NCBI GenBank assembly: GCA_026182355.1
Contig: JAPFBL010000370.1
Coordinates: forward strand, 124,001 to 188,000
Length of the DNA: 64,000 nucleotides
Reading direction: 5' to 3'
DNA from: Hermatobates lingyangjiaoensis
Lineage: Eukaryota; Arthropoda; Insecta; Hemiptera; Hermatobatidae
Part shown: positions 30,931 through 41,362 of the stretch, one piece after another
How positions within the stretch are numbered: the first letter of the stretch is position 1
Layout: the number at the start of each line of letters is the position of its first letter
Program-made: the position numbers and the translations under genes
The notes under the pieces: model-generated
What the model was told of the DNA's origin: nothing
The model's database searches: none
What the model saw: the letters and a program-made list of their open reading frames with translations, nothing else

Positions 30931-31394
30931 AGCAAGTACGCATTATTAGTTGATATACCTGTAGAGCTAACAAACACAGCTGAAAAGTTCGTAACTTTGT
31001 TTCTACATTGAATTTTCAATTCATTCAAATTTTAACTTTTAAGTTAGACATGAACAAAATCTACTATCAGCTTGCTATGACTTATGGTGGTTAAGTTTGC
31101 TAGTGACAAAATTTTTGGTAAACAAACAGGGGTTTGGTTTTGGTTTTGCTAATGTATAAAACATAAAGATAACTTGAAATTATTCAGTTCTAAGCAATGT
31201 ACAGATCAAAATCTTTCTTTTATTTATACAGATAAATTAATTATTGGTAAGTATTCTTGGAAATGCCTGTTACTTGTTTTGGCTTAAAGGCACAGGTGAA
31301 TGACCATGAATGTAGACAAGTCCTGCTCTCCATGTTTACATTCATCCATGATGCAAGTTTGTTTTTGTATTATTGGATACTTTGACTACAATTT

Positions 31395-31957
31395 CATGTA
31401 TTTTAGAAGTAATTTTGATTTCAGGGTTACTCCTTTAGCTTTTTGATTATGTGACGGAAATTAGGTGGACAATCATTGGTGGCACTCCGTAATATATTTA
31501 ATCTTTATGACGACAGAAAGTCACGTGGCCATTGTCGTTTTAGTCGTCTTTGGGGGTTTGTGGGGATTACTAGTTGGGAAAGATTTTGGGCAAGTGGGTT
31601 TGGATGAGTTGAGAGTTTACTGTGGAATTTTTTGAAACAGTCTTTTGCGTAGTCGCGAACTTTAGGGGACTTTAACATCTCGGTATATGATTCAATTTGG
31701 GACGTAAAATGGGAGATGTGAGAGTTTTCTAAGTATTTTTTGGCTTGTATAGAACGAATATTTGAAGGTTTGGCAAAACCCCAAAGTTCTATGTTATAAG
31801 CCCAAGAAGGCTTCAAGATTGTGTTGTATATGTGTGGAGTCTGTCTGTTAGTGTGAGTTTTGATTTCCTGTCTAAGAGTCTTATAAGGCATTTGTAAGGT
31901 CTGTTGGTCTCTCTTCGTTTCAGTCTCTGTGTGGGTTGTCCATTCAAGTTGAACCAT
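31395..31957 (-). mobile_element. Jockey-like LINE 3' end, second family
   Basis: The 3' UTR (31395-31545, minus strand) matches 3362-3490. The adjoining ORF end (31505-31957) is a reverse-transcriptase tail different from the 30516 one. The insertion is 5'-truncated near 31957. No clear poly-A or target duplication was found. Confidence 0.8.
31505..31957 (-). pseudogene. Jockey-type reverse transcriptase C-terminal region
   Basis: 150 codons: TLRQEIKTHTNRQTPHIYNT, then ILKPSWAYNIELWGFAKPSN and IRSIQAKKYLENSHISHF, then KVRDYAKDCFKKFHSKLSTH with PNPLAQNL and a basic end RRLKRQWPRDFL. The 'Y-x-ILKP-x-W-x-Y-x-IELWG-x-A..SN' block is a hallmark of Jockey-clade LINEs just after the catalytic domain. 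Catalytic residues lie upstream and are missing. No internal stop, so it is fairly young or short-lived. Confidence 0.88.
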
Positions 31958-31959
31958 AA

Positions 31960-32700
31960 TTTTTTAAATCCCATCCAATAAAATTAAATAATTTTTCGTT
32001 ATACTATCCTTCTAAGAAACTTTTAAGAAACCTCAGTATGAATTTTCTAAATTATTTAATTCTTTTTCTCCGAAATTTAGTTTTCGAGGTTTACTCTTAA
32101 CTCTAAAATTCAATAATGGTTGTAGAGTTACCAGTTCTTGAGGTTCTGTATGTCTCAATGTTATGCTCTCATTATACTGGTGTAAGTCTTCTTTACTTTA
32201 TCTGTAGATATTGTGTTCTTCCATTCTTATAATACTTGATTTGCTTGATTGGTTTTTCACTTGAACCATTTTAATGGTAAACTATTAGGCCTAAACTCTG
32301 AAATATTTAAAGTACTTGTTAATTACAGAAGTATAATTAATTGTTATTAAGTTAATTGGCGCCCAATAACCATCGGCAAGCGATATTACAGAGCGCTAAT
32401 GGTGTTGTATTAATCAGACACCTTCATTTTAAATAAGATAAAAAACATCTTGTTTATTTTAATCCAATTTTTTATTAATATTAAGCGAAATTTTATATAA
32501 TAATCACAATATTGTAGGTAGTATTATAATATTGGGAGACAGAAAAGAAAGAAAGAAAATGTTCCAACTTTATAGATAACTTTGGTAAAAATATATTCAA
32601 TTTTAAGAAACTATATTGCTCAACTATGTTTACCGGAAAGTTTGTTTGTTTTCCAACACGCAGACTTATAAGATGGTTTTACTATTTCGTTATGTTCTAG
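31960..32700. other. stretch without supported features
   Basis: AT-rich sequence with no recognised gene or repeat. Confidence 0.5.
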
Positions 32701-32704
32701 GGGC

Positions 32705-33362
32705 GGAAATTTTAGCTTATTTATTATTGGTACCTATATTAGTAATGGGCAAGCCACATTACCTGTTGATTCCACATTACGATTTCTAAATTTTACCTAA
32801 CTCAAGTGCATTTAAAGCAGGGACCTTTAACGGGTACCTGACATCGTATAGGGTCTGGACCGACGGCTTAACGTCATCTTTACATTTAGAGTAGGGACCT
32901 TCAACAAGTACCTGACATCGTACAGGATCTGGACAGACGGCTTAACGTCCTCTCTACATTTAGAGTAGGGACCTTCAACGAGTACGTGACATCGTATAGG
33001 ATCTGTACCGACGGCTTAACGTCCTCTCTACATTTAGAGTAGGGACCTTTAACGAGTACCTGACATCGTACAGGCTTTGGACCGACGGCTTAACGTCCTC
33101 TTTACATTTAGAGTAGGGACCTTTAACGAGTATCTGACATCGTACAGGATCTGGACCGACAGCTTAACGTCCTCTTTACATTTAGATTAGGGACCTTTAA
33201 CGAGTACCTGACATCGTACAGGATCTGTACCGACGGCTTAACGTCCTCTCCGAGAGACGTCTTTCTTACATTTATTCACCTCCCATGTGAATAAACCCGA
33301 GGTGGTATTGAACCCCGGACCGACCAGTTTAGAGACAAATACATCAGAGCTAAGCTGGCCTT
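32705..33362 (-). repeat. SINE with internal 74-bp expansion (6 copies)
   Basis: The left end is the alternative SINE 3' end (AATTTTAGCTTATTTATTAT, AGCCACATTACCTGTTGATT). The right end is the head (TATTGAACCCCGGACCGACC, GAGCTAAGCTGGCC). Between them a 74-bp block, GGGACCTTTAACGAGTACCT to CTCTTTACATTTAGAGTA, is repeated six times (32820-33263). Copies vary at a few sites, so the array is not brand new. Confidence 0.92.
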
Positions 33363-33450
33363 TAAGTAGTTAGACTCAAAGGCCAATACTGCTTAACTTC
33401 ATTGATCTGACGGTGCTATAGTACCATAGACTATATCAAAAGCTGAGGAT
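33360..33450. repeat. 90-bp repeat next to SINE head, copy 1
   Basis: GACTCAAAGGCCAATACTGC, TTAACTTCATTGATCTGACG and GTGCTATAG to AAAAGC recurs at 36130-36245, there also preceded by AGCTAAGCTGGCCCC. The SINE head and this flank therefore moved or were duplicated together. From 33460 to 34700 nothing is recognised except poly-T (34187-34214). Confidence 0.8.
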
Positions 33451-34186
33451 GATAGCTTTTCATTTATTTGTTTTTCACAATCAATCTATCAGTTATTTTA
33501 TAATTTGGTATAACTGATTTCCTTATAAGTTACGTGTTCTTGTCTCCTTCAAACTAGTTTTATCAAAATTCAATCGGGTCGATATTGAAGGAGGACTTGA
33601 CAATATACGATTTTTAACGACATTAGTGAATAAGATATTAAATTTAATGTTTTATTAATATTAACTACAATTTATCATTGTTTCACAATATTAAGCTTCA
33701 GAAAAAGAAATAATAAAATTTGGAATTTTATTGATAATATCAGTAAAAATGTTTACAATTTTAACATCAGTATATCTCAACTGACTTCATTGTTGTTTAA
33801 AAAAAAAAAAAAACTTACATGTAAAAGGTCAATGTCATAATTGACTTAAAAATATATGACTTTAGATAGCAAATATTCATTGATATGTTACTTATAAGAT
33901 ATCATTGTTCTTGAAACATAGAATGGAAAAAAAGAAATCTAAAAAAAAAAAATGTAAATGTCATTTGTCTGATTTAGTAGATTGTGAATTCGTAAATGGT
34001 TTTAGTTGAAGACTATATTGTTTCTTTCGTTTTCTTTTCTTTATAAAGGCTATAGTGTAATTATACACAACTCAGTAGATGATTGTATATATGAGATGGA
34101 AAATTTGGATAACCTTAAAGGTCGAGTGTACAATTTATTTTCTTTTTATAAAAAAAAAGGTCATTAATCTTTTCTTAAAGGGGTTG

Positions 34187-34214
34187 GTTTTTTTTTTTTT
34201 TTTTTTTTTTTTTT
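34187..34214. repeat. poly-T tract
   Basis: A run of about 28 T. Possible relic of a retroposon tail on the minus strand, but no element is recognisable next to it. Confidence 0.9.
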
Positions 34215-34703
34215 GTTGATGTTGGAGTTCGTGGGTTTTGACACAAGACAAGAGTCTTTGAGTTGAGAGGGGTGTCAGTACATGTGATTATAGGCCAGTA
34301 GTTGTGGATACTAGAGCTGTGGTGTCTTAAGAGGTGAGAATAAAATCTTACAAGGCTGCCTCATCAGATAAACCAGTCTTTCTATCTAACATCTGTGAAG
34401 ATAGCATGAACAACCAGGGTCATCGTGGAAGGAACAAAGAAATCCTTAACCTATGATCACCTCTCTAATGTAACTCACACCACACTTCTATCACGCTATA
34501 AACTTATCTATTTATTTATTTTTGTTTTCTCCCGCTTAGTTAAATGTTTATACGAATTTACATACCACTTACCAATCACGTTCTTTCAAAATGATTTATA
34601 TTTACTTAACTCCTGCTTATTTCTTAGGAAAGATTCAACTAAAAACAATTACTGACGCACACCCTAGGAGTTTTTTTTTTTGCAACTTCCACTTCTTATA
34701 ACG

Positions 34704-35046
34704 ATAAAAAGATTTCACATGAACACGTGAAATAACAATCAATGATTAAACCACAATAAGAAATGGGAAAACAAGACTAAGATCTTTTCAACCGTAACAA
34801 GCGGTCTTCGTCAGAGTCAAAAACCCAACCAGAGTTAAAAGTTCGGTTTTTGATTCTGACGAAGACCGCTTGTTACGGTTGAAAAGATCTTAGCCTTGTT
34901 TTCCCATTTCTTATTGTGGTTTGGGTGGCAAAACTTGGAGGTGACAAAAGGGTAACACGTTAAATCGTCGGCCTGATTTGATCTTTGGTGTAATGGCTGG
35001 AAAGCTAAGGTGTACAGCGATCAAAACAGGTTTGATCATTGATTCC
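34704..35046. repeat. foldback family B palindrome interrupted by 107-bp insertion
   Basis: Both arms are complete, with the plus-strand core near 34855-34895 (GATTCTGACGAAGACC, CGGTTGAAAAGATCT). The right arm is split after TATTGTGGTTTG by about 107 bases (34923-35030) and resumes with GGTTTGATCATTGATT. The repeated GGTTTG at the break looks like a short target duplication. The inserted piece holds TTAAATCGTCGGCC, a SINE-like word. Confidence 0.88.
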
Positions 35047-35092
35047 TTATAACGAATGCAACAAAAAATCTGTTAACTAAAAAAACTCTAAC

Positions 35093-35205
35093 GTAGTGCA
35101 ATCAGTTATTATGTGGTATTTACTCATTGTAGGGTAAAAAAGCTAATGAATTTTTATATGTGGAGACTATTTCATTAGCTTTTTTACTCTACAATAACTA
35201 AAAAA
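35093..35205. repeat. foldback family A outer-end fragment
   Basis: GTGCAATCAGTTATTATGTG, GTATTTACTCATTGTAGGGT and then an inverted TGGAGACTATTTCATTAGCT and TTTTTACTCTACAAT show the outer arm and its flank. The core is deleted. The same flank lies at 3815-3850 and 39605-39645. Confidence 0.75.
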
Positions 35206-35224
35206 CGTTTAGTTACCTTAATAT

Positions 35225-35440
35225 AATATATCAACACCCAAACCACAATAAGAAATGAGAAAATTGATCTTTCAAACGAAACAAATGATCTTCGTCAGAG
35301 TCACATCCCAATTGAGAAGTTGGGATTTGACTCTGATGAAGACCATCTGTTACGGTTGAAAGGTCTTAAATTGTTTCTCATTTCTTATTGTGATTTAGAT
35401 GTTGACTACTGTTTTACAGGTTTATTATGAAATCTTGTTA
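35225..35440. repeat. foldback family B palindrome, diverged
   Basis: The arms pair ACCACAATAAGAAATGAGAA through CTTTCAAACG to the complement ending TTATTGTGATTTAGATGTTG. The core in the right arm has the canonical CTGATGA (35333-35339), then A, GACC, loop, GGTT, GAAAGGTCTT. Stem II pairs GACC with GGTT. Stem III AGGTCT needs a G-U pair. It is an older member than 16939-17176. Confidence 0.88.
35330..35370 (+). ncRNA. hammerhead-like motif, family B diverged copy
   Basis: CTGATGA 35333-35339, GACC 35341-35344 with GGTT 35354-35357, GAA 35358-35360, AGGTCT 35361-35366 and T. Stem I is reduced compared with the GACT/AGTC of the other copies, since AAAT follows the cleavage site. The core matches the canonical sequence better than the younger copies do. 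Confidence 0.4.
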
Positions 35441-35449
35441 TATAATATT

Positions 35450-35890
35450 ATTTGTATGAATTATAATTATTATAATAATTTAAAGATTATAATAATAATA
35501 ATTAAATATAATTAATAATAATTAATAATATATTAATAATAATAATAAACATAACATACTAAATATTAGTATATTTGGAGATAAAAATATGGAAAAACAG
35601 AAAAGCTGCTGTTTATATATTCGATCGAACACAAAAAGAGAACTTTTAGAAAACTGTACAAAGTTTTTTGACGAATTCGATATTGAATTTTTCGAATTCA
35701 AAATTTTTTGTGCAAAACAATTCGATATTTTGACAAATAGTCGTCATCAGGTGAGGAGATATCATTCCCTTGATGAGGGAAACAATGATGAATCCCTTCG
35801 TCGTAGTTGTATTAAAAGTGGTGCCACATTGCAGAAAGAACAAGGATATTATATCATACATGAAATAATTGGATATTAGAATTAAAAATA
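35450..35890. other. AT-rich stretch, short open frames only
   Basis: (TAA)n-like low complexity at 35465-35550. The 96-codon plus-strand frame at 35589-35879 contains NSRHQVRRYHSLDEGNND but nothing I recognise. The inner sequence GACAAATAGTCGTCATCAGG could be a minus-strand CCTGATGACGA core without the rest. Confidence 0.35.
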
Positions 35891-35899
35891 TAATTACTT

Positions 35900-35980
35900 T
35901 TCTTCTTATCGAGATTTGGTCGAGGTTAATTTGTAAAAATCACTCTTTGCCAATGTTTCATCTTTATTTCAAGACATTAT
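35900..35980 (-). repeat. single arm of foldback family D
   Basis: On the minus strand it reads ATAAAGATGAAACATTGGCA, AAGAGTGATTTTTACAAATT and AACCTCGACCAAATCTC. This matches the right arm of the 10128-10316 palindrome (GACGAAACTTTGGCAAAAAG...CCTGACCAAATTCC). Confidence 0.7.
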
Positions 35981-36129
35981 CGAAACTAAAAACAATATAC
36001 AATGGACAATTATCATATCTATACAACATTCTAACAATAAAGTCGAAAAACTTACTTACTTAATGCTAGTTTCTTACAACCGTTCTAACTGATCAGTTAT
36101 CTTATAACTTACATATTACTTACATAACC

Positions 36130-36245
36130 ACGAAGCTAAGCTGGCCCCTAAGTTCACCGGAAAGTACTGAGACCCAAAGGTCAATACTGCTTAATTTCAT
36201 TGATCTGATGGTGCTATAATGCTATAGACTATAGTAAAAGCCATT
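36130..36245. repeat. 90-bp repeat next to SINE head, copy 2
   Basis: It matches 33350-33450, including the AGCTAAGCTGGCC end of a SINE head. The rest of the SINE is missing here. Confidence 0.8.
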
Positions 36246-36347
36246 TCAATGCCATTTAACACAGCTTTTACTCTGCTAAGAGTAAAATTAGTCATTTAGA
36301 TGACAAACTAACTAAAATAAGTTTTTCCTAACAACAAAAGAAGAATA

Positions 36348-36927
36348 TAGGGTGTTCCATAAAGTCCGTGTGCGTTTTTAAAACAAATATACCCTTATTT
36401 GTAGCTGGGATAGGAATGATCTGTAAAAAGGATTAGAAAGAAGTAAATCTATATTTTTTAAAGTTTTATTGAAATTTTATCCACTTAACCTCCATCATGT
36501 GATAACCTCTTCCATACAGATAAATCACGAACTTCTTAACAGATGAATCGGAAGAGGTGGTCATTTCATTCATCTCCACGGTCACCAGACTTGACTCTGT
36601 TAGATTTTTCTTAGGGGGGTTATGTGAAAACAACTTTGTATGCATCTAAATCTTGTCCATTTGAAGATTTGAAAGCTAAAATAACTAATAAGATTTTACG
36701 GATTATTGTAAATCAGTTGGCGCATGTTTTCCGTAAACTGCAAAAGCGTATTACCCTCTATATTGCTAATAATGGAGGACTGTGGAAACTAAATATTATT
36801 TTTAGAATAAAACCTTAAAAAATGTAGGTTTACTTCCTTCTAATCTTTTTTTACAGATTATTTCTATCGTAAATACGAATAAAGTTATAATTTTTTTAAA
36901 CTGCACATGGACTTTATGGACACCCTG
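36348..36927 (+). mobile_element. mariner-type element, internally deleted, TIRs intact
   Basis: The left end TAGGGTGTTCCATAAAGTCC and right end GGACTTTATGGACACCCTG are near-perfect inverted repeats over about 25 bases. TA dinucleotides flank both ends (36346-36347 and 36928-36929), the target duplication of Tc1/mariner elements. The element is about 580 bases long and keeps only the 3' part of the transposase gene. Confidence 0.93.
36575..36818 (+). pseudogene. mariner transposase C-terminal part, frameshifted
   Basis: One frame gives PRSPDLTLLDFFLGG, the motif around the last catalytic Asp of mariner-type transposases (usually SPDL-x-P-x-D-FFLWGY). After a run of G at about 36615-36620 the frame shifts and continues as GYVKTTLYASKSCPFEDLKA, then IANNGGLWKLN, close to the family's C-terminal end. 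The HTH half and the first two catalytic acidic residues are gone. It cannot encode an active enzyme. Confidence 0.85.
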
Positions 36928-36959
36928 TATAACTGAAATATAAATATAAATATAAATGA

Positions 36960-37100
36960 TCACACAACAATATGAAATGGGAAAAGAAGACTAAGATCTT
37001 TCAACCCTAACAAGCGGTCTTCGTCAGAGTCAAAACCCCCAAATCCACATGGTAGTCATCGATAAAAAGATTTCACATGAACACGTGAAATCTTTTTATA
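36960..37100. repeat. foldback family B left arm plus terminal hairpin
   Basis: AATGATCACACAACAATATG, the AAGATCTTTCAACCC and GCGGTCTTCGTCAGAGTC blocks form a left arm. They are followed at 37066-37100 by the perfect hairpin AAAAAGATTTCAC...GTGAAATCTTTTT, the two outer ends of the family joined head to head. The remainder of the right arm is missing. 37110-37690 holds nothing recognised. Confidence 0.8.
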
Positions 37101-37699
37101 ACTGAAATATATGAATAAAACCGTTTAATGGATTTTTTTTATTTTAATTTCACTAATTCTGTAATCCAAATGATTCAAAATTTTCATTTTTTTTTTCTGA
37201 AAATTTCTTAAATTCAGCTAATTTTAGCTACTGAATGAAAGCTTTTAGTTTGAATTGTAGACAATACCAAGCTTTCTGGCTATCTCCAGGGTCACACCAC
37301 CCCCTCTCACTGGCCGACCTTCCCACCATTAGGCAAAGTCATGAACCCAGGTTCAACCCACTCAGCAATAAATAACAAGTACCCCTCAAAATTATTGAGC
37401 AACTCTTTATGGTTACCTGCTAAAACAATCATAGCGTTTACCTACTCACGGCCTTCTGTCTTGTTTTAAATGCTTAATCGAAATATTTTAAAAAACTTAA
37501 TTATCTACAAAATAAACTTTACTTAATACTTTAACTTTGATAGAGATATACAAAAAAGAAACTCTCGGAACATGTCACACAGTTGATTTTATCATCACCA
37601 GAGGGCTAACAATATTAAAAAAGTATTATTCAATACAGATATCTTAAAAAACTAGTTTTTTTTAGCATTCATTGACAGAACTAAGAGCAAATAAATACA

Positions 37700-37862
37700 A
37701 GATTTTACATAATCACGTAAAATAACAATCAATGATCAAACCACAATAAGAAATGGGAAAACAAGACTCAGTTGGGTTTTTGACTCTGACGAAGACCTCT
37801 TGTTACGGTTGAAAGATCTTAGTCTTGTTTTCCCATTTTCTTATTGTGGTTTGAACATAGAA
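37700..37862. repeat. foldback family B, left-arm core deleted
   Basis: The left arm runs through CAATGATCAAACCACAATAA to GGAAAACAAGACT and skips the core. The right arm is complete with the hammerhead-like motif at 37782-37824. Confidence 0.9.
37782..37824 (+). ncRNA. hammerhead-like motif, family B
   Basis: GACT/AGTC stem I (37782-37785, 37821-37824), CTGACGA 37786-37792, GACC/GGTT stem II, GAA 37811-37813, AGATCT 37814-37819, T37820. Relative to 17062-17104 one loop base differs (CCTCTTG for CCGCTTG), which breaks the fifth stem II pair but keeps four. Confidence 0.55.
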
Positions 37863-38049
37863 GTTAATTGGATTGAGTAGGTACTCGAATTGTGAATGAC
37901 ACAGGAATGAAAGGTAATGTTTATTATACAAGCGCGACACAATGACTGGCTGACCCCCTCCTCGAAACCAGCTTTGATAATCTGTCTCTGTGCGTAAACA
38001 AAGACTTTAACCCGCGTATGTCGGTGATACAGCCAACTCCGCTAACTTA

Positions 38050-38175
38050 GATATCATCGAAAAAAAAACTTCATAAAACGACTTTTGGGACCTCAAAACA
38101 TATAATTCCGTTAAAATCTCGAGATCGAATTATTTCACGATCACTATACTTATAGTAAAGTAAAAATGAATTATA
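38050..38175 (-). repeat. TTTACTT-hairpin dispersed repeat, minus copy
   Basis: On the minus strand this reads TACTTTACTATAAGTATAGT, GATCGTGAAATAATTCGATC and so on to GGTCCCAAAAGTCGTTTTAT, closely matching 20145-20260. The sequence 37865-38045 before it is GC-richer, with no known feature. Confidence 0.8.
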
Positions 38176-38364
38176 AAGTGGCACAGTGGGTGTTATAATA
38201 TTTCTAAGCCTTGAAATTATTTATTTATTTTTTTTAAAAGTCAATACTGCTACTCCTCATTATACATTCAGTCCTAAATATTTACTTATAATCGACATTC
38301 CTTTTTTTTTTAATTATGGTTTTCCAGTTTTCGAATCGTGAAAAACATTGTTTGTAGTATAAGT

Positions 38365-38890
38365 ATTCATAACAAATATTTTCATAAAAATACTTACAAA
38401 TATTTTTAAAATAAATATACTTTATTTTTTTCTCTCTAAAGTATAAAACATAAAGATAACTTGAAACGAGTCAGCCCTAAGTAGTGTACAGACAAAACCT
38501 GTATACTACTTTCTAGTGGTCTAGGTTTTCTAAAAGATATATAGGTATTTTTAGACGTCTGATATTGCAGAAAATAAGTATTTTTAGTTTATTTTAATTT
38601 TGTTTGCGTTTATCATAATTTGCTCGCTTTAAAAAAGTGAATCCTACCTACCCGCGTACTAAATCAGAAGTATGCCTAGAATAAATTAAATTTGCGCTCA
38701 GTGTCTAAAGCTGCAAATCGTAAAAGAAACTCCAGATCTACTGGCAGTTATAGACTGCAATAATAGTGATATTTTCTACTTATTCTATAATTTATAATAA
38801 TATTTTAGAATACGATATATCATCTCTGAATTTTTGTAAAATACCTGTCAAAGATTGACACATCTGCTAGTTTTTATTAAATTATATGAA
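38365..38890 (-). repeat. dispersed repeat R, inverted copy
   Basis: It is the reverse complement of 29740-30243. Here the junction region (AACTTGAAACGAGTCAGCCC) is continuous and has no LINE, so it shows the uninterrupted structure. Confidence 0.85.
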
Positions 38891-38894
38891 TATA

Positions 38895-39590
38895 AAAAAA
38901 AATATATTTGATTTATTGAAGGGAATGAAGGCATGACTGTATGAATTTCGAATTTTTCGTCATCACTATAGTTTGCTTATAGCAAAGCTTTAGAGTGTTT
39001 AAGTTACGTGTGATATCAATTCACTTTGAATAAGAGCGTATTTTATTAATCTATTTTTTTTTTTGGTTGTTTCACACGAATGCATTAATGTTTTAAACAA
39101 GTTGACTGCTGTGGGGCCATCAGACAGGCTGTCTTGTCTGTCTCTATTTTGAAGGTCGATTGCTCTGGGCCTGACTGACACAAATGCGGTTTCAACTCCA
39201 CCTTTTCAAGGCCTTTTAAAAAGCAAGTAAATCAGGCATTTCTTCTCTCATTTGCCTAAAACCACTGAACAACTCAAGGCCAGTCAGCATCTTTATCAGA
39301 AATCACTTTTCAAAAATTAAGATAAAAGACATCTCAGCCTACCTACTTGACCACAATAAATCACACTCTGCTTTTTACGACTATATTAATATTATCAATA
39401 AATTATATCGATTTTTAAAAAAAATTCTATTAAAAGAATCTATTTTTTAATGTCAATCTTTTTTACTGAGTTATCGCTGAATCATAAAAGGTTTTGATTT
39501 CAACATTTTGACAGATTTTATGTTTTGAAGCCACTAGGATCTTATTTGACTCTTTTTTCCTGGGATATGTGTTTGAATATTTCTTAAAAG
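38895..39590. other. stretch without supported features
   Basis: A 60-codon minus-strand frame at 38999-39181 lies in a less AT-rich part, but its product is not recognisable. Nothing else is seen. Confidence 0.4.
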
Positions 39591-39604
39591 TCTCTTCTAA
39601 GATA

Positions 39605-39745
39605 GTGCAATCGGTTGTTATGTGGTATTTGCTCATTGTAGGGTAAAAAAAAACTTAACGACATAACTCATTAGTTGTGCAATCCGTAATTGTACCTGAC
39701 GATGAATAGAAAGTGGTTGAAACGTCTAGTTTGATTTAAAAAACA
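39605..39745 (+). repeat. family A flank and eroded hammerhead-like core
   Basis: GTGCAATCGGTTGTTATGTG and TATTTGCTCATTGTAGGGTA is the family A flank. ACCTGACGATGAATAGAAAG then TGGTTGAAACGTC has CTGACGA, GAA and ACGT-C but a poorly pairing stem II. Confidence 0.5.
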
Positions 39746-39787
39746 ACTTCTCTTAGTGGAGATTTTTATTATTATCCATTTACCTTA

Positions 39788-39975
39788 GTATTAATGAAAT
39801 AATCTCCACATATAGGAATTTAATAACATAAACAATGCATTTCGAACACGTAGTGTTCTTCTTCAGGAAACGAAAGATGAATGTCAGTTGCAACACAGAC
39901 ACTCATCCTTGGTTATATGCTTAAAGAAGAACACTACGTGTTCGAAACGCTGTTTATATTATTAAACCTACAATT
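39788..39975. repeat. foldback family A palindrome, diverged
   Basis: The arms pair TATTAATGAAATAATCTCCA, CATAAACAATGCATTTCGAA and CACGTAGTGTTCTTC with the complement ending CGAAACGCTGTTTATATTAT. Stem II GAACAC/GTGTTC is fully kept in both arms although the core has changed to CTGAAGA (left) and TTAAAGA (right). Confidence 0.88.
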
Positions 39976-40517
39976 ATCCTAAAATTTTCATAGTTTATGT
40001 CTACGCTTAATCATTCCTCTTTGGTACAACACATTTAAATGTGACAGATACTAAAGTATAACTAAAATGAGTTCACATACCTGCCTCAGTAAGGCGATGT
40101 GGAGTGTGTTAATTTATGTTTGTTTATATTTTTTTTATTTTCTATATTCATTTTCACACCTCAATTCATATTTTACATTGTAAATGTTAACCTGGCGATG
40201 AACACTAAGTCTTCGAAACGATGTCTACATTGTATAAAACTTTTATTTAGTGACTTTGTGTTTCTTCTTCTAAACTTTTGTGAAATATAATTACGATATA
40301 CTGACAGTTCGACTTGTAAAGAGTTCACAATATTCTCTATTGTGTCCAGTGACTCGTAGTGGAACATGAGTAAACAGATTTAATAGACTCAAAATGCGTA
40401 AATACACTATAACCTCAACAACATCGTTTATTGAATAAAAAAGGAAAAAAAATGATTTGTTTTTGATATCTTTGCGCCATCTAACACGAAAACAGGTTGA
40501 GAAGAAAAATATAGTCA

Positions 40518-41107
40518 GGAAAAATTTAGAACTCCCAATTTTAGAATCAACAGGTAATGTGGCTTGCTCATTACTAAAATGGGTGCCAAATAATAAATGA
40601 GCCATAATTTCCGCCCACAATTACTGCACTGAATGGTGAAGTCACCTTATAAGTGTGAGCATTGAAAAACAAACAAGTTTACGTATCAATTCAGTAGGTG
40701 GTTTTTGTTGTCCGAACATTGCATTTTGTTAAATAATTAACGAAAACATTGATAGAAAAACACAACTCACCGTTTTTAACTCGTTTTTACATCTTATTTA
40801 GGTATAAAGAAACAGATAAGAATGATGGTATTTCTCTTTGTCTCTAATAAGCAAGTTATATTTGATTTTTAAAAACACATATATTGCAGTTTTTAAAAAC
40901 TATTTCAATTGTATAAACACAAAGTTGGGACAACAAAAACCATTTACTGAATTGATACGTAAACTTGTTAGTTTTTAAGGTAGCTTCACCATTCAGTGCA
41001 GTAATAGGAGCGGAAATTATGGCTCATTTATTATTTGGCACCCATTTTAGTAATGGACGAACCACATTACCTGTTGATTCTACATTGGGAGTCCTAAATT
41101 TTTCATA
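40518..41107. repeat. palindrome of about 0.59 kb with SINE 3' ends as arms
   Basis: The left arm starts with the SINE tail (ACTCCCAATTTTAGAATCAA, ATAATAAATGAGCCATAATT) and continues with GCACTGAATGGTGAAG and TTTACGTATCAATTCAGTA. The right arm repeats all of this inverted and runs into the rest of a SINE (to 41300). The arms differ at scattered sites. The centre is near 40805. A SINE plus 200 bases of flank has been duplicated in inverted form. Confidence 0.88.
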
Positions 41108-41300
41108 ACTCAAGTGTATTTAGAGTATCGATGTTTAGTGAGTACATGCATCGTATAGTAGGCTCAGCACTGACTGTTTAACGACGCGTTCAGATTTGTA
41201 CACCTCATGCGTGAATAAATCGAGAGCCAGGTGGGAATAGAACCCCGGACCTACCAGCTCTGAGGCAAGTACGTTTACCACTAAGCTAACCTGGCCTCCT
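41015..41300 (-). repeat. tRNA-derived SINE with alternative 3' end
   Basis: On the minus strand: head CCAGGTTAGCTTAGTGGTAA and a GGGGTTCTATTCCCACC B-box region, central part, then GGTAATGTGGTTCGTCC and AAATAATAAATGAGCCATAA instead of the CCTAA tail. It forms the right arm of the palindrome. Confidence 0.85.
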
Positions 41301-41326
41301 AATTGATACGTAAACCAAATAACCCT

Positions 41327-41334
<8 letters not shown>

Positions 41335-41360
<26 letters not shown>

Positions 41361-41362
41361 AT
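41335..41362. repeat. (TA)n microsatellite
   Basis: A short TA run directly after a SINE-flank piece. Confidence 0.95.

Noticed and set aside
33330..33420. 5S rRNA-like gene (word GAGCTAAGCTGGCC)
   Set aside because: The similarity is limited to a few bases of the SINE head. The rest of a 5S sequence is absent.
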